Below the pieces are notes generated by a model. That model was given only the letters and a program-made list of their open reading frames with translations, had not been told where the DNA came from and did no database searches. This document shows, piece by piece, positions 20,982 through 32,390 of a stretch of DNA of 64,000 nt (its first letter is position 1; each line of letters starts with the position of its first letter). Position numbers and translations under genes: made by a program. Origin of the DNA: Rhizomys pruinosus (taxonomy: Eukaryota; Chordata; Mammalia; Rodentia; Spalacidae); the NCBI GenBank assembly GCA_009823505.1, contig VZQC01012261.1:1865369-1929368 (forward strand). The letters run 5' to 3'.

Positions 20982-21771
20982 TGTTAGGGTCCGAGAATCC
21001 ACACCACACACACCGAAGGATGGAAAACCAAGACTTTATTTTTTTTGGGGGGGGGGGGGTAAACCAGCATGCTGGGGTGGGAGGGAAAAGGCTCCGACCC
21101 TGATAACTTGGCTCGCAGGCCTTTTATTCAGGGTCTAGGGGAAGTTTATCGGGGTTTGGGTAACTTCTAGCCTTATTATTCAGGGTCTAGGGGAAGTTTA
21201 TCGGGGTTTGGGTAACTTCTAGCCTTATTGGATAATAGCAGAGTTACAGCTCATGGTTAGGTAAGCCCACCTGCCCCCACATACCAAAGGTTATCTTTAG
21301 ACGAAATCTTGGGACAGGACCAAGGAAATGTTAAGTCCGTCCACCTGCCCTCACATATCAACAGTATCAACAGTTATCTTTAGACAAGTTTAAAATTTTA
21401 TTAGCTGTTCTTGAGGCCTGAGCAACTGACCTTGAGCAATTGACCTTTTCCCTGAATTAGGCAGGTTCCAGTAATTGCTTAAAATGGTGGCTATGCGGGG
21501 CTGGAGAGATAGCCTAGCGGTTAAGAGCACCGACTGCTTTTGCAGAGGACCTGGGTTCGATCCCCAGCACCCACATGGCGGTTGAGAACCATCTTTAACT
21601 CCAGTTCCAGGGGAATCCGATGCCCTCTTCTGACCTCTGGGGCATTGCATGACACAGGTGCACAGACCTACATGCGGACAGTACATTCATACACATAGAA
21701 AATAAATAAATAAATAAATTTTTAAAATGGTGGCTATGCTCAAAATGGAGTCAGTGTGGGCCCCTCTTACA
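20982..21771 (-). mobile_element. Solo LTR of an endogenous retrovirus, interrupted by a B2
   Basis: Read on the minus strand the element starts TGTAAGAGGGG and ends GGACCCTAACA, the TG...CA ends of an LTR, and ACTT flanks it at 20978-20981 and 21772-21775. A 4-bp duplication is typical of class I (gamma-type) proviruses. It has an AATAAA signal (TTTATT at 21035-21040) about 55 bases before its end and a TATA-like AATAAAAGG (about 21119-21127). A 52-bp segment upstream of the TATA box is tandemly duplicated (about 21126-21229). No gag, pol or env lies next to it, so this is the recombined single LTR. Length without the B2 and its extra target copy is about 547 bp. Confidence 0.85.
21497..21723 (+). 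mobile_element. B2 SINE inside the solo LTR
   Basis: Target duplication AAAATGGTGGCTATGC at 21481-21496 and 21724-21739. No internal duplication. Inserted opposite to LTR direction, after the LTR formed. Confidence 0.97.
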
Positions 21772-21775
21772 ACTT

Positions 21776-22150
21776 CATATATCTTTTCTAATGCTGATTC
21801 CAAGTCTACTTTATCAGGTATCACAATAGCTATGCTTTTCAGGGCTTTTGTTTGCTTGATAAATTGAGTTCTATCCTTGGACTTTCAGAGTGTGAATGTC
21901 TCTGCCAATTGAGAACATACCCAGTGAACTAGTCTGCATCTTTTTATTAATGAATAGGAGGCCATTTACACATAAGGTTATTATTAAGAAAGATTTGATG
22001 ATTCCTCTAATTTCTCTGCTTATTTTTCTGGTTAGTTGTATTATTGTTTATTCTTCTTTCTCCTTTATTAGCCTTAAGGGCGTGCCATTTTACTGGGCTG
22101 AACATAATAGATTCCTCTCTCTCCTTTGTTTATCTATCCTCTCATGAAAT
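21776..22150 (-). mobile_element. Old antisense L1 fragment
   Basis: TGCTGATTCCAAGTCTACTTTATC, ATAGCTATGCTTTTC and TTTTTATTAATGAATAGGAGGCCATT match antisense L1 wording and lie beyond the 19380 piece, suggesting that the GGTTTGAATG repeat and the LTR landed in one L1. Confidence 0.5.
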
Positions 22151-22159
22151 TAACTCTTT

Positions 22160-22300
22160 TTAATTATATTTTTATTTACTTCCGGTGTATTACGAGTGCA
22201 CGTGCCACAACATGCAGATAGGAGCTAGTTCTTCCTTCCACAATGTGGATTCCAGAAATAAAACTCAGGTCATCAGGCAGCACATGCATGGTTGGGTTGC
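22160..22300 (-). mobile_element. Degenerate B3-like SINE
   Basis: GTGTATTACGAGTGCACGTGCC, CTTCCACAATGTGGATTCCAGAAATAAAACTCAGG. Weak. Confidence 0.5.
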
Positions 22301-22439
22301 TAAGGGGGAGTGCAGATAGGGAAGGGAATCTAAATATGATTCAAAACAGATTTTTTGAAACTACAAAAAAGAAAATCTAGCTTTGCCATTATACTATACT
22401 CATGGAGGCTGGTATATCAGTGTACGTGAAGACTAAAGA

Positions 22440-22700
22440 AGGTCTCAGCTGACTGGGTCAAAGAACTGACTGAAACAGTGAACTTCTGCTTGAAACAGTA
22501 AACTTCTGCATCAAGAATTTTGAAAGAGACTGAGAAAAAGATGAAAAACATGTTTGGCAGAATGCATGAGCTCTGGTGGGGCGGGGGGGCAGGGAGGAGG
22601 ACATGGGTCTAGATTTGATTTGAAATTTTCTATGAAATGCACAAAGCTTCAATAAAAAATTTGGCTTTGGGAAAAAATAAATAAATAAATAAATAAGGTC
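22440..22700 (+). mobile_element. L1 3' UTR tail
   Basis: AACTGACTGAAACAGTGAACTTCTG, GAGAAAAAGATGAAAAACATG, ATGCATGAGCTCTGGTGGGG and the (AAAT)n end match the L1 tail at 57540-57779. Confidence 0.75.
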
Positions 22701-23590
22701 TCAGCCTTGACAAAATTTTCTATTTCTAACAAATGATCATGTTCTGAACACATAAGATTGTTGAGCAACAGAATATTACTAATGTCTATTATTCCAATTA
22801 AATAACATCATTCATGAAAGTCGCTATTATTTCAATATTGCTCTAATAATAATAATAACAATAATAATAATAATAGAGGAGGGTAAAATCCTTGTAGGAC
22901 ACTTCTTTCTAGTACATATTAGTGCTCCCATTCCTCCTTGACACTCAAATTGGCAACATCAGTCCACACCTTTCTTTCTCCCACAAAGCTCAGGTAGACC
23001 AGCTGTACCTGCCACTCCAAGCCGCCATTTCCCAGGACCCAGCTACAGTTCTGTGCACTAACTTCCTTTCTGACCTCCTCACGTGGTCCTACTTTAGCCC
23101 TGTATTCCCCCTTTCTTTTGCACTGTAATCTTTATTCATATCATATTAAATAGGCTGCCCTCTTGAAAGCCATCTTAGAACATTTTAATGAGTCTAGTGT
23201 CAATATAGAATTGAAACAGAAAAGAGGATGGGAGATTGAAGAGAAGAAACAAAAGTACTTAAAGTCACAATAGGTTAAGAGATGAGATTTGAACTTGCCA
23301 TAAACAAATACATCAGCTTGTATGGCATTCCCATATTAAATTCCACCCACCCAGGGCTCAGGGACCATTTCGGAAGAGGGGGAAGATTATAAGAGCCAGG
23401 GAGGAGGTGCATGACCATATGGAAACGGAGTCCTACAGGCTCCTGAGACCCTGCTCACATGAATCTCCAGTAATGGTGTCAGCATGCAAAAGACCATGCG
23501 AAACCTCAGCACATAACTGTGGAAATGTACAGCAGACTCGAACCCTGGTTGAAGAACTAGCAGCTGATTACTGCTGGGTGAGGAAGAGCT
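22701..23590. other. No recognisable gene; (AAT)n at 22843-22876
   Basis: Unique sequence with a short AAT microsatellite. Open frames are short and unsupported. Confidence 0.45.
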
Positions 23591-23893
23591 AATCTTCTTA
23601 AAGGTAAGGATTCTATACAGGCTGGCCAGGTGAGGAAGACCCAACCTTTTTTTTTTTATTTTTGTCTTTTTTGAGACAAGGTCTCCCCGGAGCCTCAGGC
23701 TGTCCTGGAACTCACTCTATAGACCAGGCTGGCCTTGAACTCACAAAGATCTGCCTGCCTCTGCCTCCCAAGTGCTAGGATTAAAGGCGTGCGCCACCAC
23801 GCCCGGCTGCTGAGCCAACCTTCTTAAAGAGAAGGACTCTACATAGGCTGACTAGACCTTCTTAAAGAGAAGGACTCTACATAGGCTGATTAG
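23591..23893. repeat. Three-copy 38-bp tandem repeat split by a B1
   Basis: The unit starts CTTCTTAAAGAGAAGGACTC and runs on through TACATAGGCTGA. It occurs twice nearly perfectly at about 23817-23893, and a diverged copy lies at about 23593-23628 on the other side of the B1. Confidence 0.8.
23648..23808 (-). mobile_element. B1 SINE
   Basis: Poly-T, TTTTTTGAGACAAGGTCTCC to GCGTGCGCCACCACGCCCGGC. Short target duplication CCAACCTT on both sides. Confidence 0.95.
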
Positions 23894-23894
23894 A

Positions 23895-24115
23895 CCCAAG
23901 TGGATGAACTTGCACTGAGGAACGCCTGGAGACATTAATGGCACAATCAGCCTTAACATAAATGATAGAATGTATGAATTCTGGGAGTGGGGTGCAGGCA
24001 TAGGAGGGTGCCAGTGGGGAGGGGGTATAATGATGATGAAGATTGATTGAGATGTTCTGTTTGAAATATACAAAAATTCAATAAAAATTTTACCCAAAAA
24101 AATCAATATAATTAA
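23895..24115 (+). repeat. Possible L1-like 3' tail
   Basis: GGGAGTGGGGTGCAGGCATAGGAGGG, GAAATATACAAAAATTCAATAAAAATTT resemble the G-rich segment and tail of the L1 3' ends nearby. Diverged. Confidence 0.4.
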
Positions 24116-26790
24116 TAAAAATAAAGTAATTAATTAAACATTTGCATTCAAAACATGACTGACAAGTTGAGGACAACCAAGTTCGTCATGAAACAGCTCA
24201 GTGTTAAGTGGAACATGATGTGTCTTCAGTGCAGTATTGCTCCATACCAAGGAATACCTAGGGACCTGTCACAGAGCATAAAAATACCTTTCATCCATGT
24301 GAGAAGTATAAAGAAAAATAAGGCCTATGTCTTCCCTTCTGAGTGAAAGGAGATGAATCTGTTAATAATAACTAGTAGGTATACTATAATTAACAAGTAT
24401 ATCATTCCACCATAGCTGTGCTCCTGAAACACCTAGTCCACACTTAAAGTAATAGGTACATGGGGAGAGTGGGGATAGGGAAAGTTGATTAAAAGCTATG
24501 TCACTTTGTACACAAACTAAAATGGAGCAAAAATCCTCATCATAGTAAGACATAGTGAAGGTGATCCAGAGTTTGCACCCAGGATTATTCAATTCTAGGA
24601 TATCATGTCTCCTTCAAGACGCAGGTTCTGAATGGCATTTGTTCATTATAGAAATAATTTGGGGGCATCTGATTTGCAGCATGGCCTTCTTTCTCAATCT
24701 GTTGCTTTAACACATGAGTAAATTTCTCTGCAGATTGTTCAGCAACATATAGCACCACTGAGGAGTTAAATAAGAGACACAACTTACCTGAACAGCTGAG
24801 GACTGCCCAAGGCCACCAAGCCAGCTACTACATGCATAAAAGAGGGAAAAATGCTCTATAGACTTTCCGCTGTCTCTTTGAAGTCCTCACAGATTGATGA
24901 GATTTTCTCTCTAAATATGAGAAAACATGGCCTTGGTTTCTAGAAAACATTTACATGCTTTAAAAAGTTTCACAGCAAGTCATCACAATTTCTATGTTAT
25001 ACTGAAATTAATCCCTATTTCCAGCCACACTTGAAGATATTCTCACAGAAGAAATCAGTCTGGAGGCAAAATGGACAGTATTCCCTGAATACTGAAAGAA
25101 GAACTGATGGCTTCTACCAGAATCCAAAGACAGGACATCTCACTCAACCTTGAAGAATAAACAGCAGTGCGGGAGCTGAATATTAGTGGACAAAAAGGAA
25201 AACGAGGCAAGCCAGCACTCAGTCTGAAAACACAGAAGCCAAAGAAAGGGGGAAAGTGAGCAATGCAGGTACAGATTCATCTACCTGAGAGGAGGAACTG
25301 CCAATGACTTTTTACAAGGAGCGTCATGATCAGACGCAGAGTGCTGTGACCACCCTGGAAGGAGGAAAGGCACTCTAAGAAGAGACACCTGTGCCATTCC
25401 TTTGGCTATCAGACCATTGAAACAATGGACCCCAAGGAATTACAGTTTCTCCAGGAACCTCACACTGGAGGAAAGGAAAGGCCTGGTCCAGCCAGGTGAA
25501 GAGTTTGTTACCCAGGAAAATATTTCACCCAGTTCTGACAATTCGTCAGATCATCTTGCAGGACAGACTGGAGCCAAGAGAGTGCTGGGTCAGCGATGAG
25601 CCGGAGCACACCAGACCAGGACGTCTTAAGATGTACATAGCTCTTGCTTCCTCTTTAAACCTGAACATCATGTCAATAGGGGACGTGGAGGGGGCGGGGG
25701 GAGGGGGATCAGTAGGTGGACATGGTGGGAGGTCAGTAGGTGGATATGAGGGGTCAGTAGGTGGACATAGCAGGGTATCATTAGGTGGACATAGGGGCAT
25801 CGCTGGATCTCTTTATTTATTCCTTTTCTCGAAGTGACCACATTGGATAAATCTTCTTTCTCCGTTTTTCACTATTCCTTGCATCCTTCACTGATGCACT
25901 GAAGATGCATGGCTGGGCCTCTCTTGTTAAGGCTGCCAGGGCCCATATTTTAATCCTAAAAGCTCTGGTAACAAAGATGAACAAAGGGAAGAGATGGTAG
26001 GGAGATGGAGACTTCTCAGAAAGCCACTACAAACTGTTTTGAAAAAGGCCAATTTAGGAAAACGAAAGATGCCAACACTCACATCTTTGCTTCCAATTTC
26101 CAGTGGGATTCTTACTATCTGCACAGGAACTTGAACTTGACACAAAGCAGCTTGGAGGTTAAAAGGAACTACCTAGCAACCTGGCATTACTTCTCCTTTC
26201 TTACAACCCATCAATAACAGATTAGAACAGGAGGTATACAACTCACTTTCTCAGTAAATGTCATGTACGTTGCCGCATCCAGCCTTCTGCATAATGACCC
26301 ACGTGGCCAGTCAGCGATGCCTTGAGGACTGTAGAGCATGGAATAAAGGAGCCACTAGGCCCCATCACTTTTCTAGGGATGAAGGGCAAAGGTTGCTACC
26401 TCCTTCCCTTCATATTTGGAGGCCACTACTTACTTCTAAACCTACTGTTAGATTTCACCAGTTCTAGAAAGCAACCCTCTCAGAAATTTTATCCAGTGAC
26501 CTGGGCTAAAGAGGCTCCACTAGGCAGCTATTTGGCATATAACTTCCAAGTTCTACCTTTAATATAAGAAATTAAATGACCTGGTTATTTGTGTTCTTGA
26601 GGAACTCTCAGCCTAGTAGGGGAAAGAAATCTGCAAACTTATAATTATCATCCAGTTGTGTCCACATTATGAAGTCAGTGTCAGCTAAGCTCACAAGAAG
26701 GAAATAATCCAGTCTGCCCAGAAACAGGGAACATGGCAGATGAGGAAAGATGGAAACAGGTGTCCATGGCCACAGACACACAGAGCAGGG
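24116..26790. other. Long low-repeat stretch without a recognisable gene
   Basis: Apart from the minisatellite at 25690-25800 I see no repeat. Open frames up to about 110 codons are broken by low-complexity sequence. No splice-site pair bounds any of them convincingly. Confidence 0.45.
25690..25800. repeat. GGTGGACATA minisatellite
   Basis: About five units of roughly 20-25 bp built on GTCAGTAGGTGGACATAGGGG, G-rich on the plus strand. The opposite strand encodes a proline/cysteine-rich artefact frame. Confidence 0.85.
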
Positions 26791-27239
26791 ATCTGTGATG
26801 ATCACTCTTAACAGTCAACTGGATGGGACTTGAAAGACACACTTCTGGACATGTCTGGGAGGCATTTCCAAAGAGGACTTGCTGAAACAAGACCTTCCCT
26901 CAAAGTGGTCAGCACTTTTCCAGTAAGTGGCCTGGCTAGAAGGAGGTCTGAGGTCAAAGCACTGTCACCAGCCTTCCTCTACTTCTTCCAGAGCAGGTGC
27001 AGCTATCACTGCTGCTGCCTCACTGCCAGCAGACTCCAGCTCCACCAGCCTTCTGCTGTGGACTGAGTATCAGCAGCACTCCCAAAAGCTTCCAAGCCTT
27101 CAGAAGCAGACAGGAACTACTGAGGTATCCAGTTCTGTGGACTGAGCAGCTACTAGTTTCTCAGCCTCTACAACATGCACAGAGCCATAGTTTGACTACC
27201 CAGCTCCTATTATATAAGCCAATCTAACAAATTCCCTTT

Positions 27240-27240
<1 letters not shown>
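26790..27240 (+). repeat. Rodent interspersed repeat, unnamed
   Basis: GATCACTCTTAACAGTCAACTGG, GGCCTGGCTAGAAGGAGGTCTGAGG, CTGTGGACTGAGCAGCTACT. Parts recur at 490-560, 28955-29045 and (antisense) 32920-33000. Confidence 0.6.
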
Positions 27241-27285
<45 letters not shown>

Positions 27286-27304
27286 TCACTCACTCACTCA
27301 CACC
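27241..27304. repeat. (CA)n(CTCA)n microsatellite
   Basis: About 20 CA units followed by five CTCA units, at the end of the preceding repeat. Confidence 0.95.
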
Positions 27305-27459
27305 CGCATTCTACTGGCTCTATTCCTCTGGAAACTCTTCCCTAATACATAATCTTTTCTAAAGCAAAGTCCCAGAGACAAGGGAGATTATCCTGAAGAA
27401 TTTTTCTTTTGACAGATGAAATGAAGAGATGAGGTTGACAAGTGGATGGAATGAAACCA

Positions 27460-27920
27460 TGTGTATGAGTCTCCTAAGACTCCCATAGAAAACTACTATA
27501 AACAAGTGACTCAAAACAACAGAAGTTTATTCTCTCACAGTTCCAGAAGCTAGAAGTGAAATTTTGCGTTGTTGGCAGACCTTCTGTCCCGGGGCTCTGG
27601 GGAGAGGCCCTGACTCCTCCTGTTTCCAGAGGTGATTAGCAATCCTTGGCATCCTTGGATTATGGACACACTACTGCACGTTCTGCATTTTCTCCTACTT
27701 TCTTCCTTCTTGTGTGTCTATTTCTGAATCCAAATTTCTCTCTTCTTACAAGGATGCACATTCTTGGATTAGGGCCCCCCTGAACTAAGAACAACCTCAT
27801 CTTAATTTGATTATTGCTGGAAGGATTCTATCCCAAATAAGATCCTATTTTCTGGTACTGGAGGCTAATCTATGAGCCTAGGTGAATGGGAAATGTTTTA
27901 CACATGAAATTAACACACAG
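27460..27920 (+). repeat. Ancient mammalian interspersed repeat
   Basis: CAAAACAACAGAAGTTTATTCTCTCACAG, TTCCAGAAGCTAGAAGT, GGATTAGGGCCCCCCTGAACTAAG and CCTCATCTTAATTTGATTA are words of a repeat also common in primates. I cannot name the subfamily with certainty. Confidence 0.6.
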
Positions 27921-28659
27921 GAGTTCGCTTTAGAAAGATCATGATGAGAGTTCGCAAGGCAGATGAAAAGTTGAGAGGATGGACTTGAGGAAAAAGAGCA
28001 ATCTAGAAAGATAAAGGTCATTTCAGTGGAAAACATTTAGATTATTTCAATAGTTCAGAGGGGAGGAAACTGCTTATATTAGAACACAGACATGGAGTTA
28101 GAGAGGAACTGGACATATTTGAGGTCCGTGCAAAGTGGAGTCAAGTTTGGTGATTAACATGGAGGTAGAGCCAAGCTTGACAGCAGGCTTCTAATTTGGA
28201 TGACCAAAAAGATGCCATCGTGAAAGGAAATGAAGCATCTGGATTTGATCCTGGGGATGTTGAGATATCTGTGGGATCATCGTGTAGACAGGTTCAGCAG
28301 ACAGACATTCAATCCCAAAGCCCATGAGTGCTGTGAAAGCTGGAGATACGCACTGCGAGTCACATGTTAATACGTGGTGATAATTCAATCAGGGGAAGAC
28401 GAGTGGGGTAAAATGAAAGCAATGCACACGTGGAGCCCTGCTGAGCACAGAACTTCAGGTCTGCCAGGAAGGGAGGTAGAAGATAAATAATCAAATTGGT
28501 AGGAAATTCAGGAGAGACAGAGAGAGGAATGAGTCACACGGGCCAAAGTGATACTAGTCATCATACTGGCTCTTGATATCTGACTCCCTGTGCCTGTATT
28601 GCAGAGTTAGGAAGCTGAAATAAAAGCTGTAATGCAAGGTGAGAAGACTGATATCTATT

Positions 28660-29110
28660 GTGATGGTTTGAATGGGAATGTCTCCCATAAGTTCCAAGTA
28701 TTTGAATACTTGGCCCATTGGTGGCACTAATTTGGGCAAGTCAGGGATCCCTAGAGGGAAGCTGAAGGAAGCACATCACTGGGGGAGGGGGTGGTTAAGA
28801 GTTCATAGCCTTGTCCCTACGTCCATTCTTCCTCTCCACTTCTTGAGGATGTGAGCGCTCAGCTTTCTGCTCTGGCAGCCTCCTGCCATGCCTCACCAAC
28901 CATGTGGACTCTTCCCTCTGGAACAGTAAGTCAAATACACTCTTCCTTCTGTAAGTGGTCTAGCTAGAAGGAGGTCTGAGGACAGAGCACTGTCACCCGC
29001 CTTCCTTACTGCTGCCGCCTCACTGCCATCAGACTACAGCGTCACTGGCCTTCTGCTGTGAACATGGCCTTGGCCATAGAGTTTTAGCACAGCAACAGAA
29101 CAGTAACTAA
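28660..29110 (+). repeat. GGTTTGAATG-family rodent repeat
   Basis: GATGGTTTGAATGGGAATGTCTCCC start, ATCACTGGGGG middle, GGAACAGTAAGTCAAATACACTC, and the CAGCAACAGAACAGTAACTAA end. Contains an inserted AGAAGGAGGTCTGAGG block shared with 26930. Confidence 0.65.
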
Positions 29111-29272
29111 TTCCACCATATTTCAGACTCTTTCACAGCTAAACTCTATATATAATTGTGCAGCTATTTTTTTTCCAAATTGAAATATTTCTTCCCGAAA
29201 GGAAGAGGGAGGTTCACAAGACTCAGGAAGTAAATGAAACATTCTCAGGAAGTAATCAAAACTTAGAAATTT

Positions 29273-29494
29273 GGGGCTAGAGAGATGGCTCAGCGGTTAA
29301 GAGCACTGGCTGTTCTTGCAGAAGACCCAGGTTTGAATTCTAGTACCACATGGCATCTAACAATCATCTGTAACTGCAGTTCCAGAGGATCCTGATGCCC
29401 TCTTCTGGCCTTTGCAGGCCATGCACAACATGAGTACACATACATACATGCAGGCATAACACTCATACACAAAAAATAAAAATAAATTTAAAAA
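29273..29494 (+). mobile_element. B2 SINE
   Basis: GGGGCTAGAGAGATGGCTCAGCG head to AAAAATAAAAATAAATTTAAA tail. Confidence 0.93.
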
Positions 29495-29559
29495 CCTACA
29501 ATTTTTAGAAAATTCCTGAAACTTGCCCATTCACAAGGTCCCTCTCCAAGGATATAAAA

Positions 29560-29950
29560 ATGGATAACTGTTGCTGGAGACTCCCCTCTCCAATCAGCTG
29601 AGCTGCCTGCAAGTTGTGCAGGAAACTCTGGGGTTACAGCTTTCTGTGAGTCATCACTTGTGTTGCTGTGGCCTTTTCAGTGACACAGGTAATTCTGAGT
29701 CATCCCTGCTCCATGTAAGTAACCCCAGGAAACTCACCTCTGCTCTTGTCGGTAACCCCAGTAAACTCACCTCTGCTCTTGTCGGTAACCCCAATAAACT
29801 CACCTCTGTCTGCTCTTGTCAGTAACCCTAGTAAACTCACCTCTGCTCTTGTCAGTAACCCCAGTAAACTCACCTCTGCTCTTGTCAGTAACCCCAATAA
29901 ACTCACTGGTCACAAACCTGGCTTGAAATCACTTCTTTGTTCTATTGTTG
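29560..29950 (+). repeat. Probable old LTR end with 33-bp minisatellite
   Basis: TGTTGCTGGAGACTCCCCTC, CTGAGCTGCCTGCAAGTTGTGCAGG and CTGTGAGTCATCACTTGTG are words I associate with the 3' part of a rodent LTR that ends in CCCAATAAACTCA. About six 33-bp units (GGTAACCCCAGTAAACTCACC plus CTCTGCTCTTGTC) lie at 29715-29906. One unit has a 4-base insertion. As 33 is divisible by 3, the repeats stay open in frame (SKLTSALVGNP), but this is not evidence of coding. Confidence 0.6.
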
Positions 29951-30338
29951 GTTCCTTATCTGGAGTGAATAGACACTTATTTGTTCACATTTCCATAGGA
30001 AAAGTCACACAACAGTAATGCAGCTTCTGCCAGTAAATTATATCAGCACAATATCGGGAAGATAGACAGCAGACAACAACCTTATTTCAGACCTGGTACT
30101 GGCTGACACACAATCTTGGATGTATTCCAAGGCTTGCAGGGGCCAAAGTCTCTCATTCCATCATTAGTTTTGTGGGAATGGCCATCCAGGAAGGTGGGAC
30201 TGATAGCCACCAGTTTTCCAACTCTAGGTTACACCTGCAATAGCAACCATGAACTCCTACTTAGGTAGTATATCCCTGTTTCCAATCATCCAGAGCTTCC
30301 AAGACATTACAAGCACACAATTTCCTGTATTTCTTAGA
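29951..30338. other. No recognisable gene
   Basis: Unique-looking. Nothing supported. Confidence 0.4.
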
Positions 30339-30557
30339 AGTCTTTTTATTTTACTTTATGCATGTGCAGCATATTGCCGACATGCATGTAAGTGCACCCA
30401 TGCCGTACAATACTCATGGACTTTAGAAGAGGGCGTCGGATCCCCCGGGACTGAAGTGATGGACAGTTGTTAGGCACCATGTGGGTGCTGAGAATCAGCC
30501 CTGGGTCCTCTGGAAGAGCAGTCAGTATTCTTAATCACTGAGCCATCTCTCCACCCC
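30339..30557 (-). mobile_element. B2 SINE
   Basis: Antisense B2 from TTTTTATTTTACTTTATGC to GAGCCATCTCTCCACCCC. Confidence 0.92.
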
Positions 30558-30560
30558 TCC

Positions 30561-30791
30561 TTTTTTTTTTTTTTTTTAGATTTTTTTATGTGTATGAGTG
30601 TTTTACCTGCATATTGGAATGTGCACCACATGTGTGTCTTTTCCTCCCAGAGACCAGAAGAAGGCATCATATCCCCCTGAAACTGGAGTTACAGATGGTT
30701 ATAAGCCACCATGTGGGGTCCTGGAAGCCAAAACCAGGTCCTCTGCAAGAGCGACCACTGCTCTTAACCATGTCCCCCATCTCTCCAACCC
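30561..30791 (-). mobile_element. B2 SINE
   Basis: Poly-T, TTTTTTATGTGTATGAGTG to CCCCATCTCTCCAACCCC. Directly adjoins another antisense B2. Confidence 0.9.
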
Positions 30792-32045
30792 CATATGATA
30801 TTTTAAAGAAAATTAACTTCAGCACTTCCTATAGCCTGCATTGACTCCTGAAATAGCAAGACTGAAAGGAGCCAATGCTAAGAGAAGTTGTGAAAATAAA
30901 GTAGGGTCGTTATGGAAATTAGCCACAGACTGACCTAGTCTGTTGAGAAGACTCAAACCAGATGTAGAGGAAGTGATTCTTTATTACACACAAGCTCCTG
31001 ACTGAGCAAAACATGCTCCAGAGAAACTGAGGCCCTGACCAAAAGTAAATGCAGGTTTTAATAGTATTTTTCATGTCATCCCTTGGCAGAAATCATATGG
31101 GTGGATCTGATACTTCCAATACATGAGTGTACATGCCCCTTCGGTTATTATAGGAAATTTAAAGTCAGCATTTTACAAAGAAGCAGATATTTCGGGCAAC
31201 TGTGGAGTTGTGCCAGTAGAGTCTTAGCTATTTTAACAAATAAGATACATTGCAGCAGGTGTTTCCTGAAAGGCCACTGCAAGAGGCAGGATTCTCTAAG
31301 GCTCTCGGACTGTGGTTTTGTGGTTGGTTGCCTTGTCTTAGCTCAGCCAGAGACTGAGCTCAGAGTGGCCTTTATGATTTGAGTGCAAGTCCTGACTATT
31401 ACTTCTATGTATATCAACAAGCATACCTATTCTTAGAGGAGTACATATGGTTCCTGTCAAATACATTTGTTAGTACCTACTGGGGTCATAGTTCATTAGT
31501 TCCATATTGTGTTAATTTTCCTCATATTGATAACTGGAAAATCCTAGGAGCCCCCACTAGATTTGATGATTAGGTGGTCAGCCCCACCTTTCTGAGGATA
31601 ATCTCAATAAAACAGTAAAGGCAGTTCCCCACATGTGGTGGATAGAATGACCAAGTAGAGGATGATGTAGCAGATTCAGTGAGTGAAAGAACCTTTTAAG
31701 ATGCTTGCCTGTGATGATTTATTGGAGTTATTTACAGGAGTATCAGTGAGGTGACTTACAGGAACAGGAATGTTCAAAGGCTTTACCTAAAGCCCACTCA
31801 TGAAAGCCAGAGCCCAGGGCTCACTACATGCCTTTCAGGCAGTATAACAGGTCAGAATGTCTTCTAGGCAGGTCATCTGGTCCCTGTCTCCTCAACAGTC
31901 CTTACTGTTTATATTAGCATAGAGAGGAAGGAGTCTTGTGCATCTGGTCAGTTTCAGGGACTCCCTAAGGCTCCTGAATTGTTTACTTCCTAAGGCTTAA
32001 TAAGTATCTCTAGAATTTCCCGGGTTTTAACAACTCTCCCTTAGA
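30792..32045. other. Unassigned; partly rodent repeat after about 31700
   Basis: The 31700-32040 part resembles a rodent repeat that has a relative near 2447 (GACTTACAGGAACAGG). A plus frame at 31083-31382 is open for 99 codons without a recognisable product. Confidence 0.35.
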
Positions 32046-32065
32046 AATTCCTTAATCTTTTTTTT

Positions 32066-32390
32066 TTCAAAGCCAATTTTTTTTCCAGAAAGGATCGTGC
32101 CCCCCCCTTTTTTTAACAATAATTTACAACCATCTTTTTTTTTAAAAAAAAAAGGCATTACAATAGATCACAAACAGGAAATTCCCATCTATATTACAGA
32201 TATAAGTGCAGGATTTAAATATTCGAGCCTGGCTGGGGCAGGTGTGGTGGGGGACACCTTTTTTTTTTTTTTTTTACAATAATTTACAGCCATCTTTTTT
32301 TTTTTTGTAAAAAGGCATTACAATAGATCACAAACAGGAAATTCCCATCTATATTACAGATATAAGTTCAAAGCCAATTTTTATTGACAC
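32066..32390. repeat. Imperfect direct duplication with homopolymer runs
   Basis: ACAATAATTTACAACCATC, GGCATTACAATAGATCACAAAC and CATCTATATTACAGATATAAG occur twice (about 32116-32206 and 32276-32366), as does CAAAGCCAATTTTT (32069 and 32370). Between them lies a broken B1-like start (CTGGGGCAGGTGTGGTGGGGG). Homopolymers differ in length, which suggests an assembly fault. Confidence 0.75.

Noticed and set aside
29715..29906. CRISPR-like array
   Set aside because: Units are contiguous 33-bp repeats without variable spacers, in mammalian DNA.
29700..30018. Repeat protein with SKLTSALVGNP units
   Set aside because: Open only because the minisatellite period is 33; it lies in a probable LTR end and units contain AATAAA and donor-like words.
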